A stretch of DNA of 5,755 nucleotides from JAAYCI01 sp964370195 (GTDB lineage Bacteria > Bacillota > Clostridia > Oscillospirales > Ruminococcaceae), in NCBI GenBank assembly GCA_964370195.1, contig CAYJIH010000079.1:1-5755 (forward strand), read 5' to 3'. Within the stretch, counting starts at the first letter, position 1. Every line of letters begins with the position of its first letter. Below, in pieces: positions 1 to 5,634 of the stretch. The notes under the pieces were generated by a model. The model saw nothing but the letters and a program-made list of their open reading frames with translations. It was not told where the DNA came from and did not search any database. A program made the position numbers and the translations under genes.

Positions 1-104
1 GCGCGAAGAATGTTTGAAAGGTGCCCTTCCAAACGGATGTGGATGACGAAGGGCTATTTTAAATTAAAAGTGGCGTGCAGAAAGTGGCTGCTTGGCAACA
101 AACG
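1..104. other. tail of an upstream unit, no supported gene
   Basis: No gene can be supported here. Plus-strand frame 2 is open from the window edge to a TGA at 44-46 and could be the last 14 codons of an upstream gene, but 14 residues cannot be assigned. Plus-strand frame 1 stays open to a TAA at 118-120, but that stop lies in the loop of the terminator, so it is unlikely to be a real gene end. An imperfect hairpin lies at 12-34 (10-bp stem, one A/C mismatch, loop TGC). The strong plus-directed terminator that follows implies transcription enters from the left. Confidence 0.4.
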
Positions 105-142
105 AACCCGAGAGAGCTAAGCTCTCTCGGGTTGGATTTTTT
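105..142 (+). terminator. strong intrinsic terminator of the upstream unit
   Basis: A perfect 13-bp stem (105-117 pairing with 121-133; left arm AACCCGAGAGAGC) has a 3-nt TAA loop and is followed, after GGA, by six T residues at 137-142. This is a textbook Rho-independent terminator on the plus strand. On the minus strand the stem is followed by CGTTTGTTG, a poorer T tract, so mainly rightward termination is expected. It separates the upstream gene from the 1.2-kb spacer. Confidence 0.9.
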
Positions 143-152
143 GTGTGGTGGG

Positions 153-245
153 TTTAGCGCGGTTTGAAGTGGTGGTTATTTCGTTTTGGTTCAAGAAAAA
201 CATGGATTTGCGCAAAACAAGACCATTCATCTTAAACCGCTAAAG
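153..245. other. imperfect inverted repeat, possible structured RNA
   Basis: TTTAGC (153-158) can pair with GCTAAA (239-244), GGTTT (161-165) with AAACC (234-238), and AAG (167-169) with CTT (231-233). That gives 14 bp interrupted by a 2-nt bulge (GC, 159-160) and a 1-nt bulge (G166). Inside, GTTTTG (183-188) can pair with CAAAAC (213-218); alternatively GTTTT (183-187) pairs with AAAAC (197-201) around the loop GGTTCAAGA. It is not a tRNA: despite GGTTCAA there is no acceptor or anticodon arm. No convincing promoter precedes it. It could be a small RNA, a remnant of a mobile element, or chance pairing. Confidence 0.25.
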
Positions 246-405
246 AAGATCAGGGTGGCCAAACAGTGCAAAATACAAAACAAAAAATAACACAAAGTAC
301 GTGGGTGCAGTGCAGGGCTTGTAGCAGCATTTTGCACCAAACAATACAGCTTTCATCAAACCACACAACTTGCATCAAACAGCATAAGGGGCGCTTTGTG
401 TACAG

Positions 406-492
406 CCCGAAGGCGACGGCCCAAAGGCGACGGCCCAAAGGCGACGGCCCGAAGGCGACGGCCCGAAGGCAACGGCCAACCAAAGGCAGCGG
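406..492. repeat. 14-nt tandem repeat, five units plus a degenerate sixth
   Basis: Five contiguous 14-nt units with consensus CCCRAAGGCGACGG occupy 406-419, 420-433, 434-447, 448-461 and 462-475. They differ only at R (G, A, A, G, G) and at one G-to-A change in unit 5. After a 3-nt insertion (CCA) a degenerate copy (11 of 14 matches) fills 479-492. The unit length is not a multiple of three, so each successive copy shifts frame; this argues against a repeat-containing protein. It is the most GC-rich part of an otherwise AT-rich spacer. Slipped-strand changes in copy number between strains are likely. Confidence 0.95.
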
Positions 493-520
493 CGCTCCGC
501 CGGTTTCTTTTTCATTCGTA

Positions 521-556
521 TTTGTTATGTTTGCTATGTTTGCTATAGTTGCTGCT
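521..556. repeat. 9-nt tandem repeat (TTTGCTATG type)
   Basis: Four 9-nt units are consecutive: TTTGTTATG (521-529), TTTGCTATG (530-538), TTTGCTATA (539-547) and a diverged GTTGCTGCT (548-556). The first three differ from one another by one or two bases. It lies 29 nt after the 14-nt repeat but shares no sequence with it, so it arose separately. Confidence 0.75.
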
Positions 557-567
557 TGTTGTTTGCT

Positions 568-687
568 TCATCGCCTAAATCCTGCAAACTTGGATAGTTG
601 TTCCTTATTTTGCTCCTTATTTTGTTCCTCTTTTTGTCCCCTTTTATTGTTTGCTTCTATTTCCACCATTTTTTGAATAAATTTCAT
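568..687 (-). CDS. doubtful small hypothetical protein, 39 aa
   Basis: I do not recognise this ORF. It starts at the ATG whose complement is 685-687 and ends at a TGA at 568-570. A GAGGGG sequence (complement of 694-699) lies 6 nt before the ATG, a usable Shine-Dalgarno. Further upstream on the minus strand, TTGTTG (complement of 756-761) and TATACT (complement of 732-737) are 18 nt apart, a plausible promoter. The peptide would be hydrophilic, about 39 residues, beginning MKFIQKMVEIEANNK, with a central repeat rich in Lys, Glu, Gln and Asn (NKEQ) and a basic end (FAGFRR). It has no signal peptide or membrane segment. The low-complexity composition could equally come from the A-rich 12-nt DNA repeat, so I regard it as more likely not expressed than expressed. 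Confidence 0.17.
   Translation of the reverse strand: MKFIQKMVEIEANNKRGQKEEQNKEQNKEQLSKFAGFRR
602..650. repeat. 12-nt tandem repeat (TCCTTATTTTGT type)
   Basis: The units are TCCTTATTTTGC (602-613), TCCTTATTTTGT (614-625), TCCTCTTTTTGT (626-637) and a diverged, one-nt-longer CCCCTTTTATTGT (638-650). Read on the minus strand in the frame of the candidate small ORF (568-687) the intact units spell Asn-Lys-Glu-Gln repeats, which is the only hint that this tract might be coding. Otherwise it is a polypyrimidine-rich minisatellite. Confidence 0.8.
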
Positions 688-822
688 CCGATACCCCTCA
701 AAAAACACATACGTACAAAACCATTTTAAACAGTATAAAAAACAAAAAAATCCAGCAACAAACGAACAAAAGGGCAAGGCACTTCCTCGTTCCACCGTTC
801 CACTTTATGTTTGGTGGGTTTT

Positions 823-898
823 GGCACAGCCCCAATAGGCACTGATTTTAGAATTGTACTAAAAAACTTTTCACACGTAAAACGGGCAAAGGGCACGT
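823..898 (-). repeat. possible decayed third copy of the dispersed hairpin element
   Basis: On the plus strand the order GGCACAGCCCC (823-833), TTTT, AATTG with TAAAA and CTTTT (852-871), then GGCAAAGGGCACGT (885-898) mirrors the order of blocks in the clear copy at 5656-5738. The two hairpins and the spacing are not well kept, and about 12 nt appear inserted before GGCAAAGGGCACGT. This is an alignment by eye of a composition-biased region and may be chance. Confidence 0.22.
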
Positions 899-1059
899 CA
901 CCCTTTAAAAGTTCTCTTTTCACATGATGAGCTCGTCCCCTGTTTTTCTCTTTTTTGCACGCCAATTCGCATAGAAATCCGCTTAAAAAAGCCCCCTTCA
1001 AACCTTCTTTGCACAGCCTTTTGCAAAAACATACACGTCCCATTTGCAATAGGCTGCGC

Positions 1060-1140
1060 AAAACGCGCCCTTTAAAGAAAGTTTTGTCCACTTTTTTAAA
1101 AGTGGCGGGGGGTGGGGCGGCGCCCCGCGGCCTTTAAAGC
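1060..1140 (+). repeat. dispersed two-hairpin repeat element, copy A
   Basis: In order: AAAACGCGCCC (1060-1070), AAAGTTTT (1078-1085), a perfect AT-rich palindrome (CCACTTTT 1088-1095, TT, AAAAGTGG 1098-1105), a G-rich run, a GC hairpin (GGGGC 1114-1118, loop GGC, GCCCC 1122-1126), then GCGG and CTTTAAAGC ending at 1140. The same blocks in the same order occur on the opposite strand at 5656-5738, about 75-80 percent identical by eye. The AT-rich palindrome differs in sequence between copies but stays perfectly paired, which suggests selection for structure. It contains no ORF. It resembles REP-like or MITE-like intergenic elements; a role as terminator or mRNA end is possible but not shown. 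Confidence 0.75.
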
Positions 1141-1176
1141 GCAAACACGCAAAAAGCTTTGGCGCACACAAATTTC

Positions 1177-1193
1177 ACAAGAAATTTTCTTGT
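1177..1193. promoter_or_regulatory. perfect palindrome over the -35 region, candidate operator
   Basis: ACAAGAAATTTTCTTGT is an 8-bp perfect inverted repeat around a single central T (arms 1177-1184 and 1186-1193). The right arm overlaps the proposed -35 hexamer (1190-1195). A dimeric regulator bound here would be expected to repress by blocking RNA polymerase. It does not fit the consensus I know for Rex (TTGTTAA-N4-TTAACAA type) or for Fur/PerR boxes, so the regulator is unknown. A second, shorter inverted repeat ATAGC-AA-GCTAT (1220-1231) lies at the expected transcription start. Confidence 0.45.
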
Positions 1194-1219
1194 TTTCCTT
1201 ACGGCGTGTGTGTTATGAT
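1190..1219 (+). promoter_or_regulatory. sigma-A-type promoter of the two-gene operon, extended -10
   Basis: The -35 candidate is TTGTTT (1190-1195) and the -10 is TATGAT (1214-1219), 18 nt apart. A TG dinucleotide at 1211-1212 gives the extended -10 TGTTATGAT, which can compensate for the weak -35. Transcription would start near 1225-1227, leaving a 5' leader of about 90 nt that is AT-rich and has no obvious riboswitch. The alternative -10 TATAAA at 1246-1251 lacks a matching -35. Confidence 0.55.
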
Positions 1220-1301
1220 ATAGCAAGCTATGAGAACATACATTATATAAATATAAAATTTTACGATCACAACTTTATCATACATTTCGCACGCGAAAAA
1301 C

Positions 1302-1308
1302 AGAAAGG
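1302..1308 (+). promoter_or_regulatory. ribosome-binding site deciding a TTG start
   Basis: AGAAAGG (1302-1308) lies 8 nt before the TTG at 1317. No ATG or GTG occurs in frame upstream in the leader. The next in-frame candidate, GTG at 1347, has no Shine-Dalgarno and sits only seven residues before the conserved ATPase fold. TTG at 1317 is therefore the best start. The combination of a moderate site and a TTG suggests weaker initiation than for the downstream gene. Confidence 0.6.
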
Positions 1309-1316
1309 CATCTATT

Positions 1317-4292
1317 TTGAACTCTACCCAACCTTTTCAAAAAAACGTGGCACTTCCCCTTTTACGTTTAGGGCTTGACATTGGCTCCACCACCATCAAA
1401 TGCGTTGTAATCGACCCAAAAGGCGATATTTTATGCGAACGCTATGAGCGGCATTATTCGCATGTAAGCGAAAAAGCGGCCACCCTTTTGGCAGAATTGC
1501 AAGAAGAATTTGGCGAGCGTCCATTCCAAACAGCCATTTCCGGCTCGGCCGGCATGGGTGTTGCCGAAGCGTGCGGCATTCCGTTTGTGCAGGAAGTATT
1601 CGCCACGCGTGTTGCCGCCAGAAGCCTTGCACCGGACGCCGATGTGGTGATTGAACTGGGTGGCGAAGACGCAAAAATTTTGTTTTTGTCGGGCGGCATG
1701 GAAGTGCGCATGAATGGCTCGTGCGCGGGCGGCACCGGCGCGTTTATCGACCAAATGGCCACACTTCTTAAAATAAGCCCCACAGAGCTCAACGAAAAAG
1801 CACAAGATAAAGAAAAAGTGTACACCATTGCCAGCCGCTGTGGTGTGTTTGCCAAAACAGACGTACAACCGCTATTAAACCAAGGCGCCCGCGTAGAAGA
1901 CGTGGCTGCTTCCATTTTATATTCTGTTGTAAACCAAACCGTGGCCGGCCTTGCGCAAGGGCGCACAATCGAAGGCAACGTGTTGTATCTTGGCGGGCCG
2001 CTTACCTTTTTAAGCGAACTGCGCGCCGCCTTCGACACCGTTTTAAAATTGCAGGGCATTTTGCCACAAAGCAGTTTACACTTTGTGTGCATTGGCGCCG
2101 CATTGTATGCGGAAGAAAGTTTTTCTTTGTCAGAGCTTCGTCAAAAATTGCAAGATGCCGAAAGTGTAGAAGCAAACTTTAACCATGCACAGCCTCTATT
2201 CGCAAACGAAGAAGAATACAACCAATTTACAAAACGGCACGAAAAAGCCAACGTACCTTTGGCCACCTTGGCCGGCTACACCGGCAGGGCGCATCTTGGC
2301 ATTGACGCCGGCAGCACCACGCTAAAAACCGTTTTATTAAGCGAAGAAGGCGCTTTGCTAGACACCAGCTACCAGCCAAACTCCGGCAACCCAGTGCCGC
2401 TCTTAAAAGACACCGTACTGCGCTTATACGAACAAGCCCCCGGCATGACCATTGCGTCGGCCACCACCACAGGCTATGGCGAACTTCTGTGCAAAGAAGC
2501 ACTGCGCTGCGATTACAGCCTTGTAGAAACCATGGCACATTTTCGTGCAGCGCGGCATTTCCAGCCGGATGTGGATTTCATCATCGACATCGGCGGGCAA
2601 GACATGAAATGTTTTCGCATTGAAGATGGCGCGGTGAGTGACATTTTCTTAAACGAAGCGTGCTCGTCGGGCTGTGGCAGTTTTTTACAAACGTTTGCCG
2701 AAGCGCTGGGCCGTGATGTAAAAGAATTTGCAAAACTCGGCCTCTATGGCGACGCCCCCGTAGAATTGGGCAGCCGCTGTACTGTTTTTATGAATTCCTC
2801 GGTAAAACAGGCACAAAAAGATGGCGCATCGATTGAAAATATTTCGGCAGGCCTTGCGATGAGTGTTGTAAAAAACGCATTGTACAAGGTAATTCGTGCA
2901 TCTAGCCCCGAACAGCTTGGCCAAAAAATTGTGGTGCAAGGCGGCACATTCTACAACGATGCCGTGTTGCGGTTTTTTGAAAAAGAGATGGGCACCGAGG
3001 TAATTCGCCCCTCGATAGCCGGGCTGATGGGCGCGTTTGGTGCCGCGCTGTATGGGCGCGAAAAAGCGGCAACCGCAAGTGCAAGCAACGTGTTAAACCA
3101 CGATGAATTGCAGGAATTTTCTCATAAAGTAACCACAGCCACCTGCGGGCTATGTACGAATCATTGTCACCTTACCGTCAATTTGTTTTCAGGCCAAAAC
3201 AAATACATCAGCGGCAACCGCTGCGATCGGCCCGTAACAAAACGCGAGGCACACAACCCGCTGGATTTGTACGAATATAAAACACAGCTTTTGGAAAGCT
3301 ATGAGCCAAAACCGGGCCCACGCGGCACCATTGCGTTCCCGATGGGGCTTAATTTCTACGAAACACTGCCGTTTTGGCACACATTTTTTACAAAACTTGG
3401 CTTTGAAGTACACAAAAGCCCACGCTCTACACGAAAGTTGTATTTTTCCGGGCAAAGCACCATCCCAAGCGACACCGTGTGCTACCCCGCCAAACTGATG
3501 CACGGGCACGTTCGCGCCTTGCTGGACAGAGATGATATCGACACCATTTTTTATCCCTGCATGAGCTACAACATCGACGAAGGCATCAGCGACAATTGTT
3601 TTAACTGCCCTGTGGTGGCGTATTACCCCGAGGTGATTCAAAGCAGTTTTGACGAGCTTTCTAAAAAACGGTTTATCTACGATTATGTGGGCATTCATCG
3701 GCCACGAGATTTTGCAAAGAAAATGGCCGAAATTTTAAAACAATATTGGCCCGATATGCGCGCGGCCGATGTAAAAGACGCCGCCCATGATGCCTACGAA
3801 GAATATGCGGCCTACCTTACGCGTGTGCGCGAAAAAGGGCGTGCCATCATCGAGAAAGCGCGCAGCGAAAATAAGCCCATCATCGTGTTGGCCGGCCGGC
3901 CGTATCACTTAGACAACGAAATCAACCACGGAATTGAAAAACTCATCACGGCACAAGGTGCTGCGGTGGTAAGCGAAGATGCCGTGAGTGATTTTGAAAA
4001 AACACCCATCACCGGTGTTTTAAACCAATGGACATACCATGCACGCCTTTATGCCGCCGCACGATACGTAGCAACACAAAGCGACATGAATTTGGTGCAA
4101 CTGGTGAGTTTTGGCTGTGGCCTGGATGCTGTTACCACAGATGAAGTGCGCGAAATTTTACATAAACACGGCAAATTATACACACAAATTAAAATAGACG
4201 AAATTGCAAACCTAGGCGCTGTAAGCATTCGTTTGCGCAGCCTATTTGCCGCATTGGAAACAGACGAAACGCCGCCCACCGAAAGCGCTTAA
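1317..4292 (+). CDS. tandem 2-hydroxyacyl-CoA dehydratase activase (BadF/BadG/BcrA/BcrD ATPase, DUF2229/COG3580-like), 991 aa
   Basis: This is a cytoplasmic iron-sulfur ATPase expected to drive low-potential electron transfer at the cost of ATP, like HgdC, the activator of 2-hydroxyglutaryl-CoA dehydratase. ASKHA domain 1 (about 18-268) has LGLDIGSTT (18-26), IELGGEDAK (112-120), cluster cysteines C136 (in SCAGGTGAF) and C175 (in SRCGVFAK), and LGGPLTFL (225-232). Domain 2 (about 326-580) has LGIDAGSTT (327-335), IDIGGQDMK (423-431), C449 (in EACSSGCGSF), C488 (in SRCTVFMNSS) and VQGGTFYND (540-548). Both cysteine pairs are 39 apart, as in HgdC (Cys127/Cys166, recalled from the published structure). 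The C-terminal module (about 600-991) has a C-x2-C-x3-C-x8-C motif (C610, C613, C617, C626), C722 in CYPAK, C748 in YPCMSYN, C761 and C764 in CFNCP, the family signature GRPYHLDNEINHGI (860-873) and C934 in FGCGLDA. There is no signal peptide or membrane segment. The physiological substrate cannot be read from the sequence. Confidence 0.93.
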   Translation: MNSTQPFQKNVALPLLRLGLDIGSTTIKCVVIDPKGDILCERYERHYSHVSEKAATLLAELQEEFGERPFQTAISGSAGMGVAEACGIPFVQEVFATRVAARSLAPDADVVIELGGEDAKILFLSGGMEVRMNGSCAGGTGAFIDQMATLLKISPTELNEKAQDKEKVYTIASRCGVFAKTDVQPLLNQGARVEDVAASILYSVVNQTVAGLAQGRTIEGNVLYLGGPLTFLSELRAAFDTVLKLQGILPQSSLHFVCIGAALYAEESFSLSELRQKLQDAESVEANFNHAQPLFANEEEYNQFTKRHEKANVPLATLAGYTGRAHLGIDAGSTTLKTVLLSEEGALLDTSYQPNSGNPVPLLKDTVLRLYEQAPGMTIASATTTGYGELLCKEALRCDYSLVETMAHFRAARHFQPDVDFIIDIGGQDMKCFRIEDGAVSDIFLNEACSSGCGSFLQTFAEALGRDVKEFAKLGLYGDAPVELGSRCTVFMNSSVKQAQKDGASIENISAGLAMSVVKNALYKVIRASSPEQLGQKIVVQGGTFYNDAVLRFFEKEMGTEVIRPSIAGLMGAFGAALYGREKAATASASNVLNHDELQEFSHKVTTATCGLCTNHCHLTVNLFSGQNKYISGNRCDRPVTKREAHNPLDLYEYKTQLLESYEPKPGPRGTIAFPMGLNFYETLPFWHTFFTKLGFEVHKSPRSTRKLYFSGQSTIPSDTVCYPAKLMHGHVRALLDRDDIDTIFYPCMSYNIDEGISDNCFNCPVVAYYPEVIQSSFDELSKKRFIYDYVGIHRPRDFAKKMAEILKQYWPDMRAADVKDAAHDAYEEYAAYLTRVREKGRAIIEKARSENKPIIVLAGRPYHLDNEINHGIEKLITAQGAAVVSEDAVSDFEKTPITGVLNQWTYHARLYAAARYVATQSDMNLVQLVSFGCGLDAVTTDEVREILHKHGKLYTQIKIDEIANLGAVSIRLRSLFAALETDETPPTESA

Positions 4293-4293
4293 A

Positions 4294-4300
4294 AAGGAGA
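4294..4300 (+). promoter_or_regulatory. strong ribosome-binding site of the second gene
   Basis: AAGGAGA begins one nt after the TAA of the first gene and lies 5 nt before the ATG at 4306. It fixes that start over the longer in-frame ATG at 4246, which would overlap the first gene by 47 nt, has no such site, and would add a 20-residue tail unlike the family. The close coupling points to one transcript, with translation of the second gene probably as strong as or stronger than the first. Confidence 0.85.
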
Positions 4301-4305
4301 ACCAC

Positions 4306-5634
4306 ATGACTGAAGCTCAAAACTATCCACGTTTTACTGTAGAGATGAAAGAAACACACACCATCTTGATACCGCAAATGGCGCCCACGCATTTTTATAT
4401 GATTGCCGAGGTGTTTCGTCAGGCAGGATATCGCATTGAAGTGCTGGAAAATGGCGGCCCCGACGTGGCACAAGAAGGCCTGAAATATGTGCACAACGAC
4501 ACATGTTATCCGGCACTTTTGGTAATTGGGCAGTTCATCAACGCCCTAAAAAGCGGCCAATACGATCTCGAGCGCACCGCACTGCTCATCACACAAACGG
4601 GCGGTGGATGCCGTGCGTCGAATTATATTCATCTACTGCGCAAAGCGTTGGTACAAGCCGGGTTCCCCGGTGTGCCCGTGGCCAGCATGAATTTTTCCGG
4701 CCTTGAAAAAGATTCCGGGTTTAAAATGACATTTTCTACCGTGCGCAAGTTGATTGCCTGTTGCCTTTATGGCGACGAATTGATGGCGCTTGCCAACCAA
4801 TTGCGTCCCTACGAAGACGAAGCCGGCAGTGCCGATGCCCTTGTGCGCCAATGGCAAGATAAATTAAACGCACAGCTCGCCGCCGGAAATGCTGTGTCGA
4901 AACGCGATATGAAACAGAATTTCGAGCAAATTGCCGCCGATTTTGCGGTTGTGCCCATTACAAAAGTACCCAAAGTGAAAGTGGGCATCGTGGGGGAAAT
5001 TTATGTGAAGTATTCGCCGCTTGGAAACAGCGGGCTAGAAGCGTTTCTTGCACGCGAAGATTGCGAAGTAAACATGCCCGGCCTTACGGCATTTATTCAG
5101 TATACCATTGAGAATATGGCGCATGATGTGCGATTGTACGGCGGAAACCAGTTGTATCGTACCGTGGTGGAAACAGTGGGCAATTTTGTGGCCACGCGCG
5201 AGCGGTTGATGCACAATGCCATTGCAAAGTTTTCCGGAAAATTGCAAGCACCCACCCTTTTTACCGATTTGGTGAAACTGGGCGAAGGCATCGTGAACCG
5301 CGGCGCCAAAATGGGCGAAGGCTGGCTTTTAACAAGCGAAATGATGGAACTGGTGCACGCCGGTTTCCCCAATATCATCTGTGCACAACCCTTCGGTTGC
5401 CTGCCCAACCACGTGGTGGGCAAAGGCATGATTTCTAAAATTCGGGCCATTCACCCCGAAGCCAACATCGTGCCCATCGATTACGACCCAAGCGCAACAC
5501 TCGTAAACCAAGAAAATCGCATCAAATTGATGCTGGCCGTGGCCAAAGAACGCCTGCAAGGCACAGACCACGCCGTGCATATTGTAAAACATGCGTCAAA
5601 ACCTGCAAAACGCGCAGAACGCACAATGGCTTAG
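4306..5634 (+). CDS. HgdB/2-hydroxyacyl-CoA dehydratase-like protein (COG3581 type), partner of the activase, 442 aa
   Basis: This is the C-terminal part of the large acyl-CoA dehydratase activase-related family, here a separate protein. Recognisable segments are TILIPQMAPTHF (19-30), NDTCYPALLVIGQF (64-77, C67), TQTGGGCRASNY (96-107, C102), VGIVGEIYVKYSPLGN (226-241) and ICAQPFGCLPNH (358-369, C359 and C365). Other cysteines are C152, C153 and C253. The family is related to the cluster-binding subunits of 2-hydroxyacyl-CoA dehydratases and to double-cubane-cluster proteins; C67, C102, C359 and C365 are the best candidate ligands, by inference. No signal peptide or membrane segment is seen and the tail is basic (KPAKRAER). 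The 13-nt gap to the first gene implies co-transcription and a stoichiometric complex that receives its ATP-driven electrons. The product may be a reductase or dehydratase, or may serve redox-cofactor maturation; the window does not decide. It ends at TAG 5632-5634. Confidence 0.9.
   Translation: MTEAQNYPRFTVEMKETHTILIPQMAPTHFYMIAEVFRQAGYRIEVLENGGPDVAQEGLKYVHNDTCYPALLVIGQFINALKSGQYDLERTALLITQTGGGCRASNYIHLLRKALVQAGFPGVPVASMNFSGLEKDSGFKMTFSTVRKLIACCLYGDELMALANQLRPYEDEAGSADALVRQWQDKLNAQLAAGNAVSKRDMKQNFEQIAADFAVVPITKVPKVKVGIVGEIYVKYSPLGNSGLEAFLAREDCEVNMPGLTAFIQYTIENMAHDVRLYGGNQLYRTVVETVGNFVATRERLMHNAIAKFSGKLQAPTLFTDLVKLGEGIVNRGAKMGEGWLLTSEMMELVHAGFPNIICAQPFGCLPNHVVGKGMISKIRAIHPEANIVPIDYDPSATLVNQENRIKLMLAVAKERLQGTDHAVHIVKHASKPAKRAERTMA

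Larger units (their letters stand above)
246..1059. other. gene-poor, low-complexity spacer
   Basis: The reading frames longer than 60 codons here look like chance. Their translations are rich in Cys, Phe, Arg and Lys without recognisable domains, they cross tandem repeats whose units are not multiples of three, and they lack good ribosome-binding sites. One minus-strand frame (1091 down to 726) starts at a GTG inside a palindrome with no Shine-Dalgarno. The strand composition is skewed: the plus strand is rich in A and C (for example the CAACAAACGAAC word, present at 96-107 and 756-767) or in T-rich tracts. Such a stretch could be decayed DNA or an expanded non-coding region. Confidence 0.5.

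Noticed and set aside
170..201. GGTTCAA resembling a tRNA T-loop
   Set aside because: No acceptor stem, anticodon arm or CCA end can be built around it.
250..483. 77-codon minus-strand ORF over the 14-nt repeat
   Set aside because: It begins at a TTG without a Shine-Dalgarno and consists mostly of repeat-derived sequence. The frame is continuous with the 568-795 frame except for one TGA, but this fits a stop-poor low-complexity strand better than recoding.
406..492. Could the 14-nt array be a CRISPR?
   Set aside because: The units are directly contiguous with no spacers and far shorter than CRISPR repeats, and no cas gene is present.
266..676. 136-codon plus-strand ORF through the tandem repeats
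   Set aside because: It crosses the 14-nt repeat, whose unit length shifts frame at every copy; the composition is Cys/Ser/Phe-rich without domain features, and no ribosome-binding site precedes it.
726..1091. 121-codon minus-strand ORF starting at GTG
   Set aside because: The start lies within the palindrome of repeat copy A, there is no Shine-Dalgarno, the translation has no recognisable domain, and the frame crosses the decayed repeat region. It may be chance in a stop-poor strand.
1230..1250. Six-codon leader peptide (ATG 1230 to TAA 1250) in the 5' leader
   Set aside because: There is no Shine-Dalgarno, no run of a regulatory amino acid and no attenuator-like alternative hairpins nearby.
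1396..2092. Several long minus-strand ORFs antisense to the first gene
   Set aside because: They are mirror frames of a strongly coding plus strand with recognisable domains; their translations show no family features.
4246..4305. Upstream ATG extending the second gene by 20 residues
   Set aside because: It overlaps the first gene, lacks a ribosome-binding site and encodes a tail atypical of the family; the ATG at 4306 has AAGGAGA at ideal spacing.
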